Assembly: GCF_022095695.1 (NCBI RefSeq) | Contig: NZ_JAIFZM010000007.1 | Location: 152,773-216,772, forward strand | From: Oceanobacillus jordanicus | Lineage (GTDB): Bacteria > Bacillota > Bacilli > Bacillales > Amphibacillaceae | DNA length: 64,000 bases | Direction: 5' to 3' | Shown here: piece after piece, positions 38,575-48,637 of the stretch | Numbering within the stretch: position 1 is the first letter of the stretch | Layout: each line of letters begins with the position of its first letter | Notes under the pieces: generated by a model | The model's input: the letters and a program-made list of their open reading frames with translations, nothing else | The model's database searches: none | Told to the model about the DNA's origin: nothing | Position numbers and translations under genes: made by a program

Positions 38575-39697
38575 AACGCCACTGTATGAGTTTCAGAACA
38601 CCAGCAATCATTATCGCGAAAACAGCGAGCCAAAGCATCGCATAGCCATAATCTATCTGTTCATTCCCGAATTGGACAGCGATATTACCTGAGAGAACCC
38701 CTGCAATATCAAGAACTTTAATCGGGTGCAACCAAACTGTATTCCATCCAATCATTAAGGATAGATCAGGGATGTAAAAAATAACTAGTGCTAGCAATAC
38801 AGTGGCATACGCACTCTTGAAAATCGTATTAAAGAGGGCGGCAGTATAATAAAGTACGATGACAATAAGGGCAATTGCGAGAAGTATATACATATAATAT
38901 TGCAATGCAGGTATCGCCACATAGTCATTGTTCATGAAAATCATAACAGGGTAGGATAAGTTTCCAAGACCTGCCTCCCGAGCAGCGATATAACCTCCTA
39001 CTATAATCCCAGCTGTCAAAAAGACCATCATATACAAAAAGTGAATGATTACTTTTGCGTGTATTTTATTCATAAAAGAGAGTGGGAAGCCCTTCATTAC
39101 GGTCTGATGTTTTTCTTCATACAAAAGTATTTCGCTGCCGCTGATCATCATAAATAATAGAAAAAACAATCCGCTAAGTATACTAAATGCATGAATGAGA
39201 TAATTTGTTGCCACAAAAGGATCCGGCTCAAGCTGGATTTGATTTTCCAGCGCATATTGCAAAAATGCATTACTTTGTAAAACTTCTTCTTTCGGAATTA
39301 TATATTGCGGAGGGATTCCCTGGTTGTCCAACTCATGGGTACGCAATCGTAATTCATTTAACTGGAGACCGTTTTCTATATATTCTTCATTCGTTTCATC
39401 CAACCCAACGAAGGCTAAATAGTAGAGCTGATAATTGACTAAAGAAGACTGCTCCAGGTAAATTTCATGAATCTCTGCTCCTTCAGGTGTTTCTTCCTGT
39501 GACATAGGAAATGAATCAAAAGTGGCCTCAATCATCGCCTGCTCACTTCTTTTTTCACTTTCTATTGTTTCTACTTCCGTGTCACTGTAATAAAAAAAGA
39601 AAATGGGAAAAAAGAGTGCGAGAAGCGCACCCAAAAATAAATTCTTACGGTTGCGTACCATTAATTTAGTTTCAAAAAGAAAATACTTCCAGAACAT
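38519..39697 (-). CDS. ABC-2 type permease
   Basis: A 392-residue membrane protein. One N-terminal helix (KNLFLGALLALFFPIFFFYY) is followed by a large outside loop of about 130 residues and then five helices, including FLLFMMISGSEILLYEEKHQTVMKGFP with the charged elbow typical of ABC-2 permeases. Its C-terminus from about SYKVKLQS on is encoded by the family B repeat, so the natural end has probably been replaced. It is paired with the homologous permease upstream. Confidence 0.85.
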   Translation of the reverse strand: MFWKYFLFETKLMVRNRKNLFLGALLALFFPIFFFYYSDTEVETIESEKRSEQAMIEATFDSFPMSQEETPEGAEIHEIYLEQSSLVNYQLYYLAFVGLDETNEEYIENGLQLNELRLRTHELDNQGIPPQYIIPKEEVLQSNAFLQYALENQIQLEPDPFVATNYLIHAFSILSGLFFLLFMMISGSEILLYEEKHQTVMKGFPLSFMNKIHAKVIIHFLYMMVFLTAGIIVGGYIAAREAGLGNLSYPVMIFMNNDYVAIPALQYYMYILLAIALIVIVLYYTAALFNTIFKSAYATVLLALVIFYIPDLSLMIGWNTVWLHPIKVLDIAGVLSGNIAVQFGNEQIDYGYAMLWLAVFAIMIAGVLKLIQWRSYKVKLQSVEVHSSPTDC

Positions 39698-39733
39698 AAT
39701 ATTTCCATCCTTATATATGGCTTCAATGTAGGG

Positions 39734-40942
39734 CTAAGCGTAAAACCTACGTTTATTGATTAGCTTTGATACGAAAAACAACGTGATTTCTAGCAGAATA
39801 AGTGTGATTAATAGTACTGTAATTCCTTTTGTATACGTGATTGTATCGAGATTAAGTAGGAAGGTTTTTTCCCCTGTTACAACATTACCAAATTCAAAAT
39901 AGGTTTGCGGAAAGTTGCTGACATCCATTCCGAATAGGTTTCTTGTAGATCTGGAATAGTAGAATCGCTCGGAAAATAATACAATCGTTCCGATAAACAG
40001 GACAATCCACTGATTTTTGAATAGTAGGCTAAGTAATGTGCTTAATCGAGTGAAAAGGTAAATCAGAATAACCACCAGACTACATGCTTTCAGTAAAAAT
40101 TCACCGAAAGCAATAAACGCATAATTTTCCCTCATAATGTTTCCTGCGGCTGTTACAACAGGAATGGAAATGTTAAAAAAACCAACCCCGTTTATAAATG
40201 TTATGATCCCTAATCCGGTGAGCATTAATAGGAATAAGACAGCTAAAGTATACGTGAAAGAGGTAAACGATTTTACATTTAACATCCGATACCATGACAT
40301 AGGAAGGCCTTGCAGCAAAGTTCTGTAACTACGATTCTGTGTTACGATATCACTGCTGAAAAAAATGACTGTAAATAAAATAAGATACGTGACTGGACTC
40401 AAAAGTGCATGTTGCAACGTTTGTACAGCTGTTTTTTGTTCAATCATAGGGTAAGTTATCCGCTCATCCTGTTCTAAATGAGCCTCATAATTAAACAATG
40501 TTTGATGAAATAAATGCATCTGGTCTTTCACTGGGGAAGGAGACATGGCAAACTGAGGTGCCACATCGTCAAGGAAGCTGCTGAAACCTGATTCATGGGA
40601 ATACATGAGCAGATGTAAAAACCTTGTAAAGTCTCCATCTTCGTAGGCATGTTTCATCTTGTTATGTAAATGGTAGTTATATGCTGTTGTTGCATATATC
40701 GAATTACCGGTAAAATTACCAAACCCCGTTGAGCCTCTGGCCATCCTCGCTTCTTGCTGTATGGCCATCAGTTCTAGCTCCTGGTCTTCAAGATTGGGGT
40801 TAAAAGAATCTACGGTTTCCTGATTGGGCTGAATAATAAAACAGAAGGCAAGCAGCAATATAAATAGAAAACCAATAAAAATATTATTTTTCCTGCTTTT
40901 TAGCATGAGCATAAATTCATGTTTAAATAAAGATCGAATCAT
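39734..40942 (-). CDS. ABC-2 type permease
   Basis: A 402-residue protein of the same layout as its neighbour: one N-terminal helix, outside loop to about residue 185, then five helices with the elbow SSDIVTQNRSYRTLLQGLPMSW. The first gene of the exporter operon, its ATG follows AGGGGAAATG. The family B repeat copy 3 lies only about 14 bases upstream, so any transcript from further upstream carries the repeat as its leader. Confidence 0.85.
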   Translation of the reverse strand: MIRSLFKHEFMLMLKSRKNNIFIGFLFILLLAFCFIIQPNQETVDSFNPNLEDQELELMAIQQEARMARGSTGFGNFTGNSIYATTAYNYHLHNKMKHAYEDGDFTRFLHLLMYSHESGFSSFLDDVAPQFAMSPSPVKDQMHLFHQTLFNYEAHLEQDERITYPMIEQKTAVQTLQHALLSPVTYLILFTVIFFSSDIVTQNRSYRTLLQGLPMSWYRMLNVKSFTSFTYTLAVLFLLMLTGLGIITFINGVGFFNISIPVVTAAGNIMRENYAFIAFGEFLLKACSLVVILIYLFTRLSTLLSLLFKNQWIVLFIGTIVLFSERFYYSRSTRNLFGMDVSNFPQTYFEFGNVVTGEKTFLLNLDTITYTKGITVLLITLILLEITLFFVSKLINKRRFYA

Positions 40943-40955
40943 TTCATTTCCCCTT

Positions 40956-41113
40956 TTTATCCCGGTGCAACCGGACGTAAGACTCCCACTTCAAAACATG
41001 AAGTGAAACAGTTAGTTTTTAGTGGGAGCAAACGGACGCTAACACCCGATTCGTTCAACTAACAATCAGTAGGGGAAGAATGAAAACCCCCACTAATTGA
41101 AGTTTCACTTTAT
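40956..41113 (-). repeat. Family B multi-hairpin repeat, copy 3
   Basis: Reads TGCATAAAGTGAAACTTC... to TTGCACCGGGATAAA on the minus strand. The B stem (CTCCCACT/AGTGGGAG) and the outer GGACG/CGTCC pairing are kept; the A stem has two mismatches. It lies in the same orientation as copy 2, just in front of a minus-strand gene. Confidence 0.85.
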
Positions 41114-41560
41114 GCAAAGATATTCTCTGCTGTGCCGCACTTTAGTTTTACTTGTTCTTTCCATGAAAATGGTATTTTGCTAGGCTTTAATACTATGATG
41201 AGAAATTTTCTATGTATAATTCCCTAATATTTTCATACTATTCCTAATTTATTATATTATAGCTGTAAAGTAAACAGAAAAAAAGAATTATATTAAATTG
41301 TTCATAACTGTATTGGTAGTAATACATTAGGTTATGGTACACCGAAAAATGAATCTATCACAGAGGAAGTAAGGGGTTATTAATCAAAGTAGGCGGTCTA
41401 TATTTAACAGTATGGCTAACTGTAAAACCATGTTTCATTGTTAAAATTGTATATCAAACATATAGCATTTCCAGTCGACCAAACACCGGAATGAGCAGGA
41501 TTATTCTAAATTATGGCGAATAAGCTATATCATAGAGAAAATTTAATTGGGGGAATGACG
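41114..41560. other. Non-coding stretch between exporter operon and penicillin acylase gene
   Basis: About 450 AT-rich bases between two divergent units. It presumably holds both promoters, but I could not place a convincing -35/-10 pair, and no small gene or repeat was recognised. Confidence 0.4.
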
Positions 41561-43945
41561 GTGGAGGCACAAAGTATAGAAGTAATCCAAGAAACAAAAA
41601 AGAAAAAATGGAGAAAGCGAGTCCTGATAACTACTGGCATAATCATAATTATTCTACTTATCACCTTATTTTTTGTAAACGCATACATAAACCGTTCTCT
41701 GGCACAAGTTGATGGAGAAATTGACCTGGCAGGATTACAGAATGAGGTAACAGTCGTGACAGATGAACAAGGAGTGCCACATATTAGCGCAACCACAGAG
41801 CATGACTTATATATGGCTCAAGGATATGTGCAGGCTCAACAACGGATTTTTCAAATGGAAATGTCGCGTCGCCAAGCTTCAGGAACATTAAGTGAAATCG
41901 TAGGTACAGCAGCAGTGGACAATGATAAATACTTCCGTACTTTGGGTCTAAGAAGAGCGGCTGAGAAATCATATGAGCTATATACCGACGAATCCAAAGC
42001 TGTTCTGCAGAGCTTTGCAGATGGCGTTAATGCCTATATTAAAGAAGCAACTGAAGAAAACAGTTTACCAATTGAGTTTACGTTGATGGGGTCCAAGCCA
42101 GCTGAATGGACACCATTGGACTCCCTAACGATTGGAAAGTATATGGCATTCGATTTAGGCGGACATTGGGAAAGCCAAGCCTTTAATCACTACCTATTAG
42201 AAACATTTGAGGAGGAGAAGGCATTAGAACTTTTCCCAGCATACCCGAAAGATAAGCCGACTATTATCGGGGAAGGGGAACTGGATATTGCTAGTAGTTT
42301 TGAGAAGGCAGTCATCCCTCATACGTTTAATGGGAGCAATAACTGGGTGGTTAGCGGTGATAAAACAGCTTCAGGCATGCCCCTGCTTGCGGATGACCCG
42401 CATTTGGGATTAGCAACTCCTTCGATTTGGATTCAAATGCATTTACAAGCAGAGGAAATGAATGTAAGTGGCGTTATTTTCGCTGGAGTACCGGGAATTA
42501 TTCTTGGCCATAACGAGGATATAGCCTGGGGCGTAACCAATACAGGGCCGGACGTGCAACAGCTATATGTCGAAAAGCGTAGCCCGGAAAACGACACAGC
42601 ATTTCTTTATGAAGATAGCTGGGAAGAAGCAAATGTTATTGAAGAACCAATTAAAGTAAAAGATGAAGAAACAATCGATTATGACGTGATCGAAACAAGG
42701 CATGGTCCAATTATTTCCGAATTTGCTGAGGACACAGGCAAAGATACCGTTCTTTCTTTAAGATGGACAGCCTTGGATGCGACAACAGAGCTGGAAGCGA
42801 TTTTGTCTATTAATAAAGCAGCTGATTGGGAGCAATTCGAAACAGGTCTAGAGAAGTTTCTTGCCCCAGCACAGAATTTTGTGTTTGCCGATAAGTATGG
42901 CACCATTGCCTATAAGGCTAACGGGAATATTCCCATTTATGAGAATGGGGAAGATGCTTTGCTTCCATTAGCTGGATGGGAAGCAGAAAATGAATGGAAA
43001 GGATTTATTCCGTTTGATGAGCTGCCTCGTGTAGTGAATCCGGAAAAAGGCTATATTGCCACAGCGAACAATAAAATTACTGGAGACAGTTATCCGTACC
43101 ATATAAGCAACGTTTGGGCACAACCTTACAGGTATGAACGTATTTCTGAAGTGTTAGAAGCAGGAACAAACCTAACAGCAGAAGACATGATGGCATTACA
43201 GATGGATATTAAAAATTTACGAGCAAGAGAATTTGTCCCGCTTTTCGCAGAGACTTTAAGTGGAACAGATCTTACGGACACTGAGCAACAGGCTATCCAG
43301 CTGTTACGAAAATGGGACTATGAAGATGATGTCGAAAGTTCCCAAGCCCTCCTTTATCACCACTGGATGGAGGAGATCGAAAACCGATTATATAAAGATA
43401 TACCACGCAACATGATGGGCATGTTTTCTGGTAAAGGACAAACAACAGATGAATTGTTACGAACCGCGCTTCGTGGTGATACTTCTATTTGGGTCGAGGA
43501 AGAAGGCGGGATAGAAGGGCTATTGGGAGAAACATTTAGTAAAACGATAGAGAAGCTACAGGAAGAGTATGGGGACGCGATAAATGAATGGCGATGGGGA
43601 GACTATCACCAGATTCAATTTGTCCATCCACTCTCTGGAATTAATCCTGTCCTGGCCTTTTTCTTCAATAATGAAAAGCCGATGGAAGTCGGGGGAAGTA
43701 GTGTTACACCAATGGCAGCAAGCTATGAGAAAAAGACAGGGATGGTCGATCACGGGGCATCCTGGCGATTTGTGATTGATTCCAATGACATGGAGAAAGG
43801 CTATCATATCGTCGGTCCAGGGCAATCCGGGCATTTTAAAAGTGACTGGTATGATGACCAGTTGGAGGATTGGGTGTACGGAAACTATCATGAAACAAAT
43901 CTTAAGTCATTCAATGGCGAGGAACTTACTTTGAAGCCGAAATAA
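41561..43945 (+). CDS. Penicillin acylase family amidohydrolase
   Basis: A roughly 794-residue Ntn-hydrolase precursor with a basic N-terminus (KKKKWRKR) and one membrane helix (ITTGIIIIILLITLFFVNAY), so it is anchored or exported. The alpha-chain part has TVVTDEQGVPHI-like and MAQGYVQAQQRIFQMEMSRRQ blocks. The beta chain would begin at the serine of NGSNNWVVSG (S259 in this numbering), followed by LADDPHLGL. The family cleaves beta-lactam side chains or acyl-homoserine lactones; the true substrate is unknown. GTG 41561 sits seven bases after GGGGGA, whereas ATG 41555 is too close and ATG 41513 has no site. Confidence 0.88.
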   Translation: MEAQSIEVIQETKKKKWRKRVLITTGIIIIILLITLFFVNAYINRSLAQVDGEIDLAGLQNEVTVVTDEQGVPHISATTEHDLYMAQGYVQAQQRIFQMEMSRRQASGTLSEIVGTAAVDNDKYFRTLGLRRAAEKSYELYTDESKAVLQSFADGVNAYIKEATEENSLPIEFTLMGSKPAEWTPLDSLTIGKYMAFDLGGHWESQAFNHYLLETFEEEKALELFPAYPKDKPTIIGEGELDIASSFEKAVIPHTFNGSNNWVVSGDKTASGMPLLADDPHLGLATPSIWIQMHLQAEEMNVSGVIFAGVPGIILGHNEDIAWGVTNTGPDVQQLYVEKRSPENDTAFLYEDSWEEANVIEEPIKVKDEETIDYDVIETRHGPIISEFAEDTGKDTVLSLRWTALDATTELEAILSINKAADWEQFETGLEKFLAPAQNFVFADKYGTIAYKANGNIPIYENGEDALLPLAGWEAENEWKGFIPFDELPRVVNPEKGYIATANNKITGDSYPYHISNVWAQPYRYERISEVLEAGTNLTAEDMMALQMDIKNLRAREFVPLFAETLSGTDLTDTEQQAIQLLRKWDYEDDVESSQALLYHHWMEEIENRLYKDIPRNMMGMFSGKGQTTDELLRTALRGDTSIWVEEEGGIEGLLGETFSKTIEKLQEEYGDAINEWRWGDYHQIQFVHPLSGINPVLAFFFNNEKPMEVGGSSVTPMAASYEKKTGMVDHGASWRFVIDSNDMEKGYHIVGPGQSGHFKSDWYDDQLEDWVYGNYHETNLKSFNGEELTLKPK

Positions 43946-44014
43946 TTCCACTTGCCATGTGGCGAGAAAAACGACAAAATAAGAGATATGCTAGAAATAG
44001 AAAGGGAGAACATA

Positions 44015-44296
44015 ATGAATTACTATGCGGCATCGTTGCCAATGAAAGACGAGGAAAAAAGTAAAAAGTATCGTCATGACCATTTAGCCTATTTGGAAGA
44101 GATGGAGGAACAGGGAAAGGTATTTGCCAAAGGTAGATTTACAGACGGTGCTGGTGGACTTGTCATTTACCAGGCTGATAGTCTAGAAGAAGCAGAAGCA
44201 TTAGTTAAAGCAGATCCGTATGTTGAAAAAGGTGCACGAAATTATGAAGTGCATGAATGGACAATGGTGCTTGTAGGGGACAAACCACAATCATAA
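44015..44296 (+). CDS. YciI family protein
   Basis: A 93-residue ferredoxin-fold protein with the usual YciI features: an N-terminal strand, H in RHDHLAYLEEMEEQGKVFAKGRF, then DGAGGLVIYQADSLEEAEALV and DPYVEKGA. The family includes dehalogenase-like and stress proteins with mostly unknown reactions. The ATG at 44015 is preceded by AAAGGGAGAA. It follows the penicillin acylase gene by 69 bases and may be cotranscribed. Confidence 0.85.
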   Translation: MNYYAASLPMKDEEKSKKYRHDHLAYLEEMEEQGKVFAKGRFTDGAGGLVIYQADSLEEAEALVKADPYVEKGARNYEVHEWTMVLVGDKPQS

Positions 44297-44301
44297 TTGC
44301 A

Positions 44302-44330
44302 TTGACAGTGTTATGGCCAATCGATATAAT
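44302..44330 (+). promoter_or_regulatory. Consensus sigma-A promoter of queF
   Basis: TTGACA (44302-44307), a 17-base spacer and TATAAT (44325-44330): both hexamers are perfect. The predicted start near 44337 is about a dozen bases before the riboswitch. Confidence 0.9.
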
Positions 44331-44347
44331 ATGTCAGGTAACAATGC

Positions 44348-44386
44348 GAGAGGTTCTTAGCTTAAACCCTCTATAAAAAACTAAGG
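44348..44386 (+). ncRNA. PreQ1-I riboswitch aptamer
   Basis: AGAGGTTCTTAGCTTAAACC, CTCT and ATAAAAAACTAAGG reproduce the preQ1 class I pattern: P1 AGAGG/CCTCT, a C-containing loop, and the A-rich tail whose CTAAGG docks on the loop. The loop has a small insertion relative to the B. subtilis queC aptamer. With the terminator just downstream it should turn off queF and the transporter when preQ1 is plentiful. Confidence 0.93.
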
Positions 44387-44404
44387 ACAGATGATGCGAA
44401 TCGA

Positions 44405-44436
44405 GCCATGTGCCTTAGTAGGTACATGGCTTTTTT
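44405..44436 (+). terminator. Expression-platform terminator of the preQ1 riboswitch
   Basis: GCCATGTGCC (44405-44414) pairs with GGTACATGGC (44421-44430), one G-U, followed by T6. It precedes the queF ribosome site. Confidence 0.88.
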
Positions 44437-44468
44437 GATGTGAAAAATAGTAAGAGGAGGTAAATACG

Positions 44469-44957
44469 ATGAAAGAACAAGATCTTTCCGAACTAACACT
44501 GCTTGGAAGTCAGGGAACAACTTATGCGTTTGACTATAATCCTGATGTGCTAGAAATCTTTGAAAACAACCATCAGGACAGAGACTACTTTGTGAAATTT
44601 AATTGTCCTGAATTTACGACGCTTTGTCCGATGACAGGACAGCCAGATTTCGCTACCTTATACATAAGCTATATTCCCGATGTGAAAATGGTAGAAAGTA
44701 AGGCTCTAAAACTGTATTTGTTTAGCTTTCGTAACCATGGTGGGTTTCATGAGGACAGTATTAATGTGATCATGAACGATTTGATTAACTTAATGGATCC
44801 TAGGTATATCGAAGTGTGGGGTAAATTCACCCCTCGTGGTGGCATCTCGATCGATCCCTATTGTAACTATGGGAAGCCTGGAACAAAGTATGAAAAAATG
44901 GCAGAGCAACGACTAATGAATCATGATCTTTATCCAGAAAAAGTAGACAATCGATAA
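44469..44957 (+). CDS. queF: NADPH-dependent 7-cyano-7-deazaguanine reductase
   Basis: A 162-residue unimodular QueF reducing preQ0 to preQ1 in queuosine synthesis. The catalytic cysteine is C53 in [11 protein letters not shown] and the proton donor D60; the QueF motif and [20 protein letters not shown] follow as expected. AGAGGAGGT precedes the ATG. Confidence 0.97.
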   Translation: MKEQDLSELTLLGSQGTTYAFDYNPDVLEIFENNHQDRDYFVKFNCPEFTTLCPMTGQPDFATLYISYIPDVKMVESKALKLYLFSFRNHGGFHEDSINVIMNDLINLMDPRYIEVWGKFTPRGGISIDPYCNYGKPGTKYEKMAEQRLMNHDLYPEKVDNR

Positions 44958-45000
44958 TAGAGGGTTGCTAAGTTCTTCTCATTAGAGAGGAGAGAAAAAA

Positions 45001-45642
45001 ATGTATTTATATCTAAATGCTTTATTTGCAGGACTATTAATAGTATCTAATATTCTAGGTGTAAAACTCTTTGCAATCGGAGAGTTTATTTTACCGGCAG
45101 CGGTTATCGTATATGTAATTACTTTTATCATCACGGATGTTATTGGGGAGGTATACGGGAAGCAAGCTGCAAGGAAAACAGTTCAGGCAGGCTTTCTGAC
45201 ACAAATCCTCGTACTCGTTTTTGTATTTATTGCAATCGAGTTACCAGCGGCACCAGTCTTTACAGTACAGACAGAATTCGAAATCATTCTAGGTGGTAGC
45301 TTCCGTGTGATGCTAGCAAGTCTATTATCATATTTGGCCAGTCAGCACTTGGATGTCAGCTTGTTTCATCGCCTAAAAAAGAAGCATGGTAATAGTAAGC
45401 TATGGCTACGTAACAATCTCTCCACCATGACGAGTCAGCTGGTGGATACGAGCATCTTTATCACCATTGCATTCTGGGGAACAGTGCCAACTGCCGTTTT
45501 ACTTGGAATGATTGCCACACAATATTGTTTTAAACTGCTTGTTGCCATTGTAGATACTCCTATTGTGTATCTTCTTGTCAGACTAGCTAAGCGTGACAAA
45601 GATAAAGCCGAAACGAGCGATTTACTTGTAAACCATTCCTAA
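45001..45642 (+). CDS. Queuosine precursor transporter (YhhQ/VUT family)
   Basis: A 213-residue protein with about six membrane helices. SNILGVKLF and TDVIGEVYGKQAARKTV are the family's conserved blocks, with WLRNNLSTMTSQLVDT in the second half. YhhQ proteins import preQ0/preQ1, which fits its position in the riboswitch-controlled operon. AGAGAGGAGAG lies before the ATG. Confidence 0.93.
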   Translation: MYLYLNALFAGLLIVSNILGVKLFAIGEFILPAAVIVYVITFIITDVIGEVYGKQAARKTVQAGFLTQILVLVFVFIAIELPAAPVFTVQTEFEIILGGSFRVMLASLLSYLASQHLDVSLFHRLKKKHGNSKLWLRNNLSTMTSQLVDTSIFITIAFWGTVPTAVLLGMIATQYCFKLLVAIVDTPIVYLLVRLAKRDKDKAETSDLLVNHS

Positions 45643-45662
45643 CATTGGAATGGTTTTTTTAT
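45631..45662 (+). terminator. Terminator of the queF operon
   Basis: AACCATTCC pairs with GGAATGGTT around TAACATT and is followed by a T run. The stop codon of the transporter gene lies in the loop. Confidence 0.92.
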
Positions 45663-45944
45663 GCCTTGGAGCATAGACAATCTAGGAAACTTGCACTACA
45701 AAACAGTTTCATTTCCCGGGAAATATATGTCGTTATTTGCGGGGAAACACCACTTAAAGCATGAGATAGCTACGGTATTATTTTTAATCTAGTTACATAA
45801 ACTAATAACGCTTGTACCTTATTTGAGATAGAAGGGGGGCAATCCATGTGAGACTTTCTGCTTGTAAAGACTGGTATACGGTACAAAGGTATGAGGCTAG
45901 TAAGAAAGAAATCTAATAATCTAGGAATAATTTATTAAATTCAA

Positions 45945-45973
45945 TTGACACCGCTTTCAGTTTGGTTTATGAT
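45945..45973 (+). promoter_or_regulatory. glpF promoter with overlapping perfect cre site
   Basis: TTGACA (45945-45950), 17-base spacer, TATGAT (45968-45973). On the minus strand 45946-45959 reads TGAAAGCGGTGTCA, a full match to the cre consensus. CcpA bound here would block the -35 region, giving glucose repression of glycerol use. Confidence 0.9.
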
Positions 45974-46007
45974 GAAAGCACAAGTTAATTATGTGGCGGA
46001 GATATGG

Positions 46008-46065
46008 AGACCCACACTTTAATAGATATTCCTTGCTAGGAGTATGTCTGTTAAAGTGTGGGTCT
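46008..46065 (+). promoter_or_regulatory. glp leader terminator/antiterminator hairpin (GlpP-type)
   Basis: AGACCCACACTTTAA (46008-46022) is a perfect 15-bp inverted repeat with TTAAAGTGTGGGTCT (46051-46065). Its place between the promoter and glpF matches the B. subtilis glp leaders, where GlpP with glycerol-3-phosphate prevents termination. The T tract after it is short. No glpP gene is in the window. Confidence 0.7.
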
Positions 46066-46112
46066 TTAACCGTTGGCGATTAACTATTAATGAACATAAA
46101 GGGGTGTTTTAC

Positions 46113-46943
46113 ATGTCCGAGTTTTTAGCAGAACTTATTGGTACGATGATTTTAATCATTTTTGGTGGCGGTGTAGTAGGTGGCGTTGTCTTGAAGAAAA
46201 CCAAAGCAGAAGGTGCTGGCTGGGTAGTCATTACAATAGGCTGGGGGCTTGCCGTTGCTTTAGGTGTTTATGCCGTTGGGAATTTTTCAGGAGCACATTT
46301 AAACCCTGCCGTAACGCTCGGGTTTGCCGCAATTGGTGAATTTCCGTGGGCGGACGTACCATTATACATTACAGCACAATTAATTGGTGCCATGATTGGG
46401 GCAGCAATCGTATTCTTTAATTACTTACCACATTGGAAAGAGACAGAAGATCAAGGTGCAAAGCTGGCCGTGTTTGCTACAGATCCAGCAATTCGTAGCC
46501 CATTCTCGAATCTAATTAGTGAGATGGTTGGAACCTTCGCTTTATTAATGGGACTTTTATTCATCGGTGCAAACGAATTCACAGAAGGTTTGAACCCAAT
46601 TATCGTTGGTGCTCTTATCATTGCAATCGGGATGTCACTCGGTGGAGCTACAGGTTATGCGATTAACCCTGCAAGGGATTTGGGTCCACGTATCGCGCAT
46701 GCGCTTCTTCCTATACCAGGAAAAGGCGGTTCTGACTGGGGGTATTCTTGGATTCCGGTTGTAGGACCAATTCTTGGAGGTATCTACGGAGCAGTATTCT
46801 ATAATGCTATGTTTCTAGGAAACTTCGGTGCTCTCTTCTGGATAATGAGCGCATTGGTAGCAATCCTATTCATTGGTGCAGCGAATGCTGAATTGAAAAA
46901 AGGAAAAAGCACAGCAAATAAAGTAGAACAAAAAATTTCTTAA
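46113..46943 (+). CDS. glpF: Glycerol uptake facilitator
   Basis: A 276-residue aquaglyceroporin with six helices and two half-helices. The NPA motifs are HLNPAVTLG and AINPARDLGPR; the D after the second NPAR marks a glycerol channel. The ATG at 46113 has AAAGGGGTG. An in-frame ATG at 46044 lies within the leader hairpin and is rejected. Confidence 0.97.
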   Translation: MSEFLAELIGTMILIIFGGGVVGGVVLKKTKAEGAGWVVITIGWGLAVALGVYAVGNFSGAHLNPAVTLGFAAIGEFPWADVPLYITAQLIGAMIGAAIVFFNYLPHWKETEDQGAKLAVFATDPAIRSPFSNLISEMVGTFALLMGLLFIGANEFTEGLNPIIVGALIIAIGMSLGGATGYAINPARDLGPRIAHALLPIPGKGGSDWGYSWIPVVGPILGGIYGAVFYNAMFLGNFGALFWIMSALVAILFIGAANAELKKGKSTANKVEQKIS

Positions 46944-48449
<1,506 letters not shown>

Positions 48450-48637
48450 AAACCCGTAAAGGGAAAGGAAAGGGGAAGCTCCATTTATCTTTATAAACAA
48501 AGGTAAGTAGAGACTTCCTCTTTCTCATATACAATGGAAAATGACAGAGTAAAAGAAATCGAAAAGAAGCACATTAATAGCTAACGTGCATGATTGCTTG
48601 ATTCATTGCAAACTTTAATGGAAGAGGAGAGAAGATA

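Noticed and set aside
46044..46112. Upstream ATG extension of glpF
   Set aside because: It starts inside the leader hairpin, has no ribosome site and precedes the conserved GlpF N-terminus by 23 unlike residues.
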